Part shown: positions 1 to 5,862 of the stretch, piece by piece
Position numbering within the stretch: position 1 is the stretch's first letter
How the letters are laid out: every line of letters begins with the position of its first letter
Assembly: GCA_044370935.1 (NCBI GenBank)
Contig: JBILUQ010000485.1
Location: forward strand, 1-5,862
Source of the DNA: Chth-196 sp044370935
GTDB lineage: Bacteria > Verrucomicrobiota > Verrucomicrobiia > Chthoniobacterales > Chthoniobacteraceae
Reading direction: 5' to 3'
Length of the DNA: 5,862 nt
Program-made: the position numbers and the translations under genes
Notes under the pieces: model-generated
The model's input: the letters and a program-made list of their open reading frames with translations, nothing else
What the model was told of the DNA's origin: nothing
Databases searched by the model: none

Positions 1-3000
1 TGAATCTGCAGTCGAACGTGCTGAGCGTGAGCGGTGCAGCGGACACGACGTTCAGCGGAGTGATGAGCGGAGCGGGGAGCTTGGTGAAGACGGGAGCGGC
101 CGTGTTCACGCTGAGCGGGGCGAATACGTTTAGCGGCGGAGTGGATCTGAGCGCTGGAGCGATTCAGGCAGGGAATGACGCGGCGCTTGGGACAGGCACG
201 GTGACCTTCAGCGGCGGTCGTATCTCGAGTGACTCGGCGACGGCGCGGACGCTTGCGAACGAGTTTGCGATGAGCGGAACGTTGGGCTTGGGTGATGCGA
301 CCAACAACGGGGTGTTGACGTTGAGCGGTAACGTGGCGCTTGGAGCTGCAACGACACTGACGGTGGCGAGCGCAGCAACGTTGAGCGGAGTGGTGAGCGG
401 AGCGTTTAGCCTGACGAAGGCCGGAACCGACGAGTTGACCTTGAGCGGAGTGAACACCTTCAGCGGGCCGACGAACGTGGACGCCGGAGTGCTGACGCTG
501 AGCGGCGGGAGCGCGCTGATCAACAGCATGGCGGTGACGGTGAACGCTGGCGGGACCTTGAAGCTTGCAAGCAACGAAGAGATCGCGAGTCTCGCTGGAG
601 CGGGAGCGGTGAACCTGCAGGGGAACGTACTGAGCGTGAGCGGAGCAGCGGACACAACCTTCAGCGGAGTGATGAGTGGAGCGGGGTCGCTGGTGAAGAC
701 CGGTGCAGCGGTGTTCACGCTGAGCGGTGCCAACACCTTCAGCGGCGGGGTGACGTTGAGCGAAGGAGCGATCCAGGCAGGAGACAACGCGGCACTTGGG
801 ACGGGAACGGTGACGTTCAGCGCAGGCCGGATCTCGAGTGACTCTGCGACGGCGCGGACGCTGGCGAACGAGTTTGCGATGAGTGGGACGTTGGGATTGG
901 GTGACGCGACCAACAACGGGGTGCTGACCTTAAGCGGCAACGTCGCGCTTGGAGCTGCAACGACACTGACGGTGGCGAGCGCAGCGACGTTGAGCGGAGT
1001 GGTGAGCGGAGCGTTTAGCCTGACGAAGGCCGGGTCCGACGAGTTGACCTTAAGCGGAGTAAACACCTTTAGTGGCCCGACGAATGTGGACGCTGGAGTG
1101 CTGACCTTGAGCGGCGGGAGCGCGCTGATCAACAGCATGGCGGTGACGGTGGGGGCGAGCGGGACCTTGAAGCTTGCGAGCAGCGAAGAGATCGCGAGCC
1201 TCGCTGGAGCCGGAGCAGTGAACCTGCAGGGGAACGTATTGAGCGTGAGTGGGGCAGCGGATACAACCTTCAGTGGAGTGATGAGCGGAGCGGGGTCGCT
1301 GGTGAAGACTGGTGCAGCAGTGTTCACGCTGAGCGGAGCGAATACATTCAGCGGCGGGGTGACTTTGAGCGAAGGAGCGATCCAGGCAGGAGACAACGCG
1401 GCGCTAGGGACGGGAACGGTGACGTTCAGCGCAGGCCGGATTTCGAGCGACTCCGCGACGGCGCGGACGCTGGCGAACGAGTTTGCGATGAGCGGGACGC
1501 TGGGCTTGGGTGATGCGACCAACAACGGGGTGTTGACGCTGAGCGGGAATGTGGCGCTTGGAGCGGCAACGACGCTGACGGTGGCGAGCGCAGCGACGTT
1601 GAGCGGAGTGGTGAGCGGAGCGTACAGCCTGACGAAGGCTGGAGCCGACGAGTTGACCTTGAGCGGAGTGAACACCTTCAGCGGTCCGACGAACGTGGAT
1701 GCCGGAGTGTTGACGCTAAGCGGCGGGAGCGCGCTGATCAACAGCATGGCGGTGACGGTGGGAGCAAGCGGGACCTTGAAGCTTGCGAGTAGCGAAGAGA
1801 TCGCGAGCCTCGCTGGAGCGGGAGCGGTGAACCTGCAGGGGAACGTGCTGAGCGTGAGCGGCGCAGCGGACACGACCTATAGCGGGGTGATGAGCGGAGC
1901 GGGGTCGCTGGTGAAGACTGGTGCAGCAGTGTTCACGTTGAGTGGAGCGAATACCTTCAGCGGCGGAGTGGATCTGAGCGCTGGAGCGATCCAGGCAGGA
2001 GACAACGCGGCGCTTGGGACGGGAACGGTGACCTTCAGCGCAGGCCGGATTTCGAGCGATTCAATGACGGCGCGGACGCTGGCGAACGAGTTTGCGATGA
2101 GCGGGACGTTGGGCTTGGGTGACTCGCCCAACGGCGGGGTGTTGACGTTGAGCGGCAATGTGGCGCTTGGAGCTGCAACGACACTGACAGTGGCGAGCGC
2201 AGCGACGTTGAGCGGAGTGGTGAGGGGAGCGTTTAGCCTGACGAAGGCCGGAACCGACGAGTTGACCTTGAGCGGAGTGAACACCTTTAGCGGCCCGACG
2301 AACGTGGACGCCGGGGTGCTGACGCTGAGCGGTGGGAGCGCGCTGATCAACAGCATGGCGGTGACGGTAGGGGCGAGTGGTACCTTGAAGCTGGCGAGCA
2401 GCGAAGAGATCGCGAGCCTCGCTGGAGCGGGAGCGGTGAACCTGCAGGGGAACGTTCTGAGCGTGAGCGGCGCAGCGGATACAACCTTCAGCGGGGTGAT
2501 GAGCGGAGCGGGGTCGCTGGTGAAGACCGGGGCAGCAGTGTTCACGCTGAGTGGAGCGAATACCTTCAGCGGCGGAGTGGATCTGAGCGCTGGAGCAATT
2601 CAGGCAGGAGACAACGCGGCGCTTGGGACGGGAACGGTGACCTTCAGCGGTGGTCGTATTTCGAGCGATTCAGCGACGGCGCGGACGCTGGCGAACGAGT
2701 TCGCGATGAGCGGGACGCTGGGATTGGGTGATGCGACCAATAACGGTGCTTTGACGCTGAGCGGGAATGTGGCGCTTGGAGCTGCAACGACGCTGACTGT
2801 GGCGAGCGCGGCGACCCTGAGCGGAGTGGTGAGCGGGGCGTTTAGCCTGACGAAGGCCGGAACCGACGAATTGACCTTGAGCGGAGTGAACACCTTCAGC
2901 GGGCCGACGAACGTGGATGCTGGAGTGCTGACACTGAGCGGCGGCAGCGCGCTGATCAACAGCATGGCGGTGACGGTGGGAGCAAGCGGGACCTTGAAGC

Positions 3001-5862
3001 TTGCAAGCAGCGAAGAGATCGCGAGCCTCGCCGGAGCGGGAGCAGTGAACCTGCAGGGGAACGTTTTGAGCGTGAGCGGAGGAGTGGACACGACCTACAG
3101 CGGAGTGATGAGTGGAGCAGGATCGCTGGTGAAGACTGGCACGGCGGTGTTCACGATGACCGGAGCGAACACGTTCAGCGGCGGAGTGGATCTGAGCGCC
3201 GGAGCGATTCAGGTGGGCGACAATGCAGCGCTTGGGACCGGCACGGTGACCTTCAGTGGCGGCCGGATCTCAAGCGACAACACGACGGCGCGCACGCTTG
3301 CGAACGCATTTGCGATGAGCGGGACGCTTGGCGTGGGTGAAGCAACCAACAACGGGGTGCTCACACTGGGTGGGTCTGTCGTGTTTGGTTCCAGCACCAC
3401 GCTGAACGTCGCGAGTGCTGCTACAATCAGTGGAAACGTAAGCGGGACAGCTGATTTATTGAAAATCGGCATGTCGGAGTTGACCTTGAGCGGGGTGAAC
3501 ACCTTCAGCGGGCCGACCGCAGTGGATTTCGGGACTCTGACTCTGGCGGGTGGATCGGCGCTGGCGAATTCGATGGTGGTTACCTTGGGAGCTGCCGGCA
3601 CATTGAAACTCGCAGCGAATGAAGAGATCGCGTCGCTGGCTGGAGCTGGCTTGGTGAATGTTCAGGGGAACACGCTTACGTTGAGCGGCACCAGCTCGAC
3701 GACGCTGACGGCGGAGCTGATCGGTTGGGGTGGGTTGGAGCAGAAGGGTCTGGGGGCAAATCTGCTGCTTTCCAGTGCCAATAACGGATTCAGTGGGGCT
3801 GTTGTCCTGACAGCTGGTACGGTTACCCTCGGGCACAATGATGCGTTCGGTATCGGCGGGCCTGTGATTTTCTTGGGAGGTACTTTGGCTTACTCTGCCG
3901 GAATGGTCACGGATCTAAGCGCACGCATCGCGCCAATCGGTTCCGGAGTGGCCGCTTATGTGGATACCAACGCAGGATCGACTGTGACCTACGCAACTGG
4001 ATTAGCGGGAAGCGGCGGGTTCAACAAGCTGGGTGGTGGAACGCTGGTGTTCACTGGTGACAATTTATACACGGGCACCACGACAATCACTGCTGGCACA
4101 TTGGTGTTGGGAGCGGGTGGCACCAGCGGCAGTGTCGCGGGTGCGATCGTGCTGAATGGGACGTTGGCAGTGGACCGCACTGATGATCTCACGCTCTCTG
4201 GCGTGCTTGCTGGTGTTGGACGTGTCGAGCAGCGGGGCACGGGCGGTCTGACTCTTACCGCCAGCAACAGCTATTCGGGAGGTACCCGTCTCTATAACGG
4301 AACACTGCGGGCGGGCAGTGATACTGCCTTCGGCACGGGAGTACTTTCGCTCTTTGCAGGTCGTCTATCAGTGGATGGCGTCACGGCGCGGAGTCTAAGC
4401 AACTCAATTGAGTTGCTTGGAGACCTCACCTTTGGCGATGCCGTGAAGAACGGAACATTGACCCTGTCTGGCAGCGCTCTGATGAGCGCAAGCCGAGTCT
4501 TGACGGTGGAGAGCGAAACCGTCCTGTCCGGTCAGGTGTCCGGCGCTGGGTTGTCTTTGACTAAGACGGGAGCAGGGGTGCTGACGCTCAGCGGGGCCAA
4601 CACCTTTGACGGCGGATTGTTTATCAATGATGGCGTGATTCGTCTGGGTAGCGATACGGGTCTTGGGGCGGGGACAGTAACCATGGGGACCGGACGCATC
4701 AGCAGTAACTCGGCAACGGCGGCCCGGTCGCCCTCCAATAATTTGGTGCTGTTCGGCGCTCCCGCCCTCGGTGATGTGAATTACGCTGGAACGTTAAATT
4801 TTGGCGGAAATGTTTCGCTCACGGCTTCAACCGCGTTGACTGTGGATAGCGCTGTTTTCTTCAACGGAGTGGTGGGTGGTTCTTATGATCTGGTGAAGAA
4901 CGGCGTCGGTGAGTTGACCTTGGCGGGAGTGAACACTTTCAGTGGAACCACGGCAGTCAATGCGGGGATGTTGACGTTGAGCGGCGGCAGCGCGCTGGCC
5001 AACAGCATGGCGGTGACGGTGGGTTCGAGCGGCAGTCTGAAGCTGGCGAGCAGCGAAGAGATCGCGACTCTGGCCGGAGCAGGCGCGGTGCTGCTTGAGG
5101 GCAGTACGCTCACGTTGGGCGGCACCACGGCGACGACTTATAGCGGCGTGATGAGCGGCGCAGGGATGCTAGTGAAGACTGGAGCGGCAGTATTCACGGT
5201 GACCGGAGCAAACACGTTCAGCGGCGGGGTGAATTTGAGCGCCGGCGCGATTGAGGCAGGAAACGATGCGGCGTTCGGCACGGGCTTGGTGACTTTCAGC
5301 GCAGGCCGGATTTCGAGCGACAGCAGCACGGCGCGGACGATTGCAAATGCATTCAATCTGAGTGGCGCGCTGACTCTGGGCGATGCGGTGAACACCGGGA
5401 CGCTGACGTTGAGCGGGAACGCGGCGTTGAGCGCGAACACAACGTTGACGGTGGCGAGCGCGGCGACGATCTCGGGGATCGTGAGCGGAGCGTACAGCTT
5501 GGTGAAGGACGGGACGGCGGAATTGACCTTGAGCGGAGTGAACACCTTTGACGGCACGACAGCTGTGGATGGCGGGATGCTGACGCTGAGCGGCGGGAGC
5601 GCACTGGCCAACAGTATGGCGGTGACGGTGGGTTCGAGCGGCAGTCTGAAGCTGGCGAGCAGCGAAGAGATCGCGACTTTGGCCGGAGCGGGAGCGGTGC
5701 TGCTGCAGGGCAATACGCTGACGGTGGGTGGGACGGCGGCGACGACCTACAGCGGGGTGATGAGCGGAACGGGGATGTTGGTGAAGAACGGAGCGTCGGT
5801 ATTCACGGTGACCGGAGCGAATACGTTCAGCGGCGGGGTGAACCTGAGCGCCGGGGCGATTG
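1..5862 (+). CDS. Giant PATR (autotransporter-associated beta-strand repeat) protein, internal fragment, both ends outside the window
   Basis: The frame with codons starting at base 3 has no stop over about 1,953 codons; bases 1-2 are the end of a preceding codon, probably GTG. I followed it by eye through every repeat and through the divergent middle and found no frameshift. The product is made of about 20 PATR motifs with cores such as LSGANTFSGG, LSGVNTFSGP, NLYTGTT and NSYSGGT. They are joined by linkers that include an EEIASLAGAGAV motif typical of this family. Known family members are secreted or surface proteins predicted to fold as long beta-helices, some carrying a C-terminal autotransporter barrel. 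Composition supports an exported fibre: no Cys, one Trp, one His, and very high Gly, Ser, Thr, Ala, Leu and Val. No catalytic motif, signal peptide, membrane segment or anchor is visible, so ligand and anchoring cannot be stated. In-frame ATG codons recur in every unit (for example in VMSG) and are not starts. No regulation can be read from an internal fragment. Confidence 0.95.
3..611 (+). repeat. 609-bp tandem unit 1 (subfamily A)
   Basis: This unit encodes 203 residues from NLQSNVLSVSG to EEIASLAGAGAV. PATR-a lies at about 75-173 (VFTLSGANTFSGG) and PATR-b at about 405-503 (ELTLSGVNTFSGP). It is the outlier of subfamily A. It has LQS where others have LQG, GNDAALG where units 2-6 have GDNAALG, VNAGGTLKLASNEE where units 2-5 have VGASGTLKLASSEE, and AGC rather than TCG for Ser26. 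The window opens just before this unit, so the array very probably continues upstream. Confidence 0.93.
612..1220 (+). repeat. 609-bp tandem unit 2 (subfamily A)
   Basis: This unit encodes 203 residues with PATR-a at about 684-782 and PATR-b at about 1014-1112. With unit 3 it shares the variant VTLSEGA after PATR-a, where units 1, 4, 5 and 6 have VDLSAGA, and SAGRISS where units 1, 5 and 6 have SGGRISS. It differs from unit 3 at only two residues (Phe135/Tyr and Ser142/Ala), yet by my hand count about 48 codons differ silently. Confidence 0.94.
1221..1829 (+). repeat. 609-bp tandem unit 3 (subfamily A)
   Basis: This unit encodes 203 residues with PATR-a at about 1293-1391 and PATR-b at about 1623-1721. 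It is almost the same protein as unit 2 (VTLSEGA, SAGRISS). It has Tyr at residue 135 (GAYSLTKAG, also seen in unit 8) and Ala at 142 (AGADEL). The silent positions are heavily changed relative to unit 2, so it is not a fresh copy of it. Confidence 0.94.
1830..2438 (+). repeat. 609-bp tandem unit 4 (subfamily A), with private substitutions
   Basis: This unit encodes 203 residues with PATR-a at about 1902-2000 and PATR-b at about 2232-2330. It carries VDLSAGA but SAGRISS, so it mixes the markers of its neighbours. Private replacements lie in linker L1: Ala79 to Met (2064-2066), GDATNNG to GDSPNGG (2121-2138) and Ser132 to Arg (2223-2225). The start of the unit has TTYSG rather than TTFSG, as do unit 6 and the later units. 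Confidence 0.93.
2439..3047 (+). repeat. 609-bp tandem unit 5 (subfamily A)
   Basis: This unit encodes 203 residues with PATR-a at about 2511-2609 and PATR-b at about 2841-2939. It resembles unit 1 in VDLSAGA and SGGRISS, including the CGT arginine codon there, but has the unit 2-4 forms GDNAALG and VGASGTLKLASSEE. One private change is NNGALTL for NNGVLTL. It is the last unit of the uniform block. Confidence 0.94.
3048..3656 (+). repeat. 609-bp tandem unit 6, diverged edge unit between subfamilies A and B
   Basis: The length is still exactly 609 bp, but the content is mosaic. The first 300 bases follow subfamily A. About 3336-3477 is strongly diverged and visibly more AT-rich (GNVSGTADLLKIGMS in place of GVVSGAFSLTKAGTD). 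About 3478-3518 returns to near-exact array sequence at PATR-b, and the rest diverges again. It shares FT(M/V)TGANTF, NAF, TAVD and ALANSM with units 7-8 rather than the FTLSGANTF, NEF, TNVD and ALINSM of units 1-5. PATR-a is at about 3120-3218 and PATR-b at about 3450-3548. Confidence 0.92.
3729..3833 (+). repeat. Degenerate PATR motif in the island
   Basis: About 35 residues run from GGLEQKGLGANLLLSS to LTAGTVTLG. The pattern of lysine, Gly-x-Gly, alternating Leu, Asn, Phe-Ser-Gly and Ala-Gly-Thr follows PATR. The usual NTFSGG core is replaced by NNGFSGAV, with an insertion. It occupies the place of PATR-a relative to unit 6. Confidence 0.7.
3834..4013 (+). repeat. Inter-PATR linker of the 'YSAG...DTN...GLAGS' type
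   Basis: About 60 residues contain GGTLAYSAGMVTDLSARI, then AAYVDTNAGSTVTYATGLAGS. In many PATR proteins, from memory of the family, a comparable linker reads tyrosine-Ser, an Asp-x-Ser-x-Arg stretch, an Asp-Thr-Asn and a Leu-x-Gly-x-Gly leading into the next PATR. This order is seen here and nowhere else in the window. It holds the only His of the fragment (GHNDAFG). Confidence 0.7.
4014..4112 (+). repeat. Canonical PATR motif in the island
   Basis: Thirty-three residues run from GGFNKLGGGTLVFTG through DNLYTGTTTI to AGTLVLG. With Tyr-Thr-Gly-Thr-Thr after the asparagine, it is closer to the family consensus (NTYTGGT) than any array copy, all of which have Phe-Ser-Gly or Phe-Asp-Gly. This is the clearest single basis for the family call. 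Confidence 0.88.
4113..4217 (+). repeat. Inter-PATR linker of the 'GGTSGSVAG...NGTLAVDRTDDLTLSG' type
   Basis: Thirty-five residues, from AGGTSGSVAGAIVLNGTL to DDLTLSGVLAGV, join two PATR motifs. From family knowledge, the Asn-Gly-Thr-Leu followed by an Arg-x-Asp-Asp and a Ser-Gly-Val is the classic short spacer between autotransporter passenger repeats. It gives the shortest PATR-to-PATR spacing in the window, 204 bp. Confidence 0.72.
4218..4550 (+). repeat. Half-unit: PATR plus linker L1 (333 bp)
   Basis: The PATR at 4218-4316 (GRVEQRGTGGLTLTAS, NSYSGGTRL) is followed by a diverged copy of linker L1. Matching landmarks are AFGTG, AGRLSVDGVTARSLSN, FGDAVKNGTLTLSG and VLSGQVSGAG. The next PATR begins 333 bp after this one, against 330 bp in the array. 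The extra codon appears to be in GAGLSLT, where the array has GAFSLT. No linker L2 follows, so this is half of the usual unit. Confidence 0.82.
4551..5090 (+). repeat. Unit 7: second PATR+L1 (333 bp) then PATR-b and linker L2, entry to subfamily B
   Basis: PATR-a at 4551-4649 (LTKTGAGVLTLSG, ANTFDGG) is followed by L1 with one extra codon near ATAARSPSN (array: ATARTLAN). PATR-b starts at 4884 (ELTLAGVNTFSGTT). L2 carries ALANSMAVTVGSSGSLKL and EEIATLAGAGAV, nearly the same DNA as in unit 8. The first two thirds are strongly diverged from the array and the last third is array-like, so identity rises abruptly around 4900. Confidence 0.85.
5091..5699 (+). repeat. 609-bp tandem unit 8 (subfamily B)
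   Basis: The unit is exactly 609 bp and 203 residues, in phase with units 1-6. It begins LLEGSTLTLGGTTATTYSG, with PATR-a at 5163-5261 (VFTVTGANTFSGG) and PATR-b at about 5493-5591 (ELTLSGVNTFDGTT). It is marked as subfamily B by TVTGAN, NLSAGAIEAG, ARTIANAFNLSG, TAVDGGM and ALANSM. Confidence 0.93.
5700..5862 (+). repeat. Unit 9, partial (subfamily B), cut by the window end
   Basis: The first 54 codons of another unit begin LLQGNTLTVGGTAATTYSG and run through PATR-a (VFTVTGANTFSGG, NLSAGAI). It is close to the start of unit 8, so the array continues downstream of the window. Confidence 0.92.

Larger units (their letters stand above)
3657..4217 (+). repeat. Non-amplified PATR island with family-typical linkers
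   Basis: The reading frame continues but the 609-bp pattern stops. The island starts as a degenerate L2 tail (NVQGNTLTLSG, then AELIGWGG with the only Trp in the window). It then holds a weak PATR, a linker, a canonical PATR and a second linker. Codon choice is more mixed than in the array (more AAT, GTT, GCT, TCC, CTC). The linkers match types I know from many PATR proteins, so this segment looks like ordinary, older family sequence rather than a product of the local amplification. Confidence 0.8.

Noticed and set aside
1..3. TGA at the first base as a stop of an upstream gene
   Set aside because: It is out of the coding frame. Bases 1-2 are the end of the codon before AAT, equivalent to the Val GTG that precedes each other unit.
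60..65. Recurring GGAG-TG-ATG in each unit that could look like a ribosome site and start codon
   Set aside because: Spacing of two bases is too short, the ATG is an ordinary in-frame Met in the repeat (VMSG), and the frame is open far upstream.
164..1873. 569-residue open frame on the - strand, and the similar ones at 1877-2545, 2600-3091, 3209-3601, 3989-4267, 4532-4738, 4883-5128 and 5138-5713
   Set aside because: They are antisense shadows in a single frame of the real repeat gene. Their stops fall exactly at silent or repeat-variant positions of the sense strand, and their 'proteins' simply mirror the 609-bp period.
3..3656. CRISPR array or diversity-generating template/variable repeats
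   Set aside because: The period is 609 bp with coding content throughout. There is no short repeat with unique spacers. Differences are mainly silent third-position changes, not the adenine-targeted replacements expected of a diversity-generating element.
3456..3836. 126-residue open frame on the - strand in a different frame
   Set aside because: It crosses the diverged part of unit 6 into the island, overlaps the sense gene fully, and has no repeat of its own or recognisable domain.
3657..4217. Insertion sequence or other mobile element interrupting the array
   Set aside because: The frame runs through it, the content is PATR sequence, and I see no terminal inverted repeats, target duplication or transposase.
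4710..4745. Possible frameshift near ATAARSPSN in unit 7
   Set aside because: Alignment on both sides stays in the same frame with one extra whole codon. The Pro can be explained by a single CTC to CCC change in an RSLSN-like stretch.
5353..5604. 83-residue Arg/Ser-rich open frame on the - strand
   Set aside because: Arg/Ser-rich composition is typical of a wrong-frame reading of GC-rich DNA, and the sense frame is clearly the coding one.

Overview
The whole window lies inside one protein-coding gene read on the + strand. The frame whose codons begin at base 3 stays open from the first base to the last, about 1,953 codons, with no start and no stop. Both ends of the gene are therefore outside the window. 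The protein is a giant, Gly/Ser/Thr/Ala/Leu/Val-rich repeat protein of the autotransporter-associated beta-strand repeat family (PATR, Pfam PF12951 / TIGR02601). I count about 20 PATR motifs, ending in cores such as LSGANTFSGG and LSGVNTFSGP. Such proteins are thought to form long beta-helical stalks on, or exported through, the outer surface of diderm bacteria. The signal peptide, any outer-membrane barrel and any C-terminal anchor are not visible here.

Layout. Bases 3-3656 hold six head-to-tail units of exactly 609 bp (203 residues). Units 1-5 (3-3047) are nearly identical at protein level. Unit 6 (3048-3656) is a diverged edge unit. Each unit has the same grammar: tail of linker L2, first PATR (a), linker L1, second PATR (b), start of linker L2. 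The a-to-b spacing is 330 bp and the b-to-next-a spacing is 279 bp. Bases 3657-4217 are an island of more ordinary, non-amplified PATR sequence with other linkers. Bases 4218-4883 are two PATR+L1 half-units of 333 bp each. From 4551 the regular array resumes as a second subfamily: unit 7 (4551-5090), unit 8 (5091-5699, again 609 bp) and the start of unit 9 (5700 to the window end).

Organism. The sequence is GC-rich and the gene is a very long PATR protein containing linkers of the 'DTN...GLAGSGG' and 'NGTLAVDRTDDLTLSGVL' type. This fits Gram-negative bacteria rich in such proteins, with Verrucomicrobiota (Opitutales-like) my best guess. Planctomycetes or Alphaproteobacteria are possible. This is inference from family habits only.

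There is no intergenic DNA, so I find no promoter, terminator, RNA gene, mobile element or CRISPR. The long open frames on the - strand are shadows of the repeat, explained by the near absence of His, Gln and Tyr codons at the decisive positions. The most interesting points are the very strong excess of silent over replacement differences between neighbouring units, the patchwork distribution of variants among units, and the modular half-unit/full-unit architecture.
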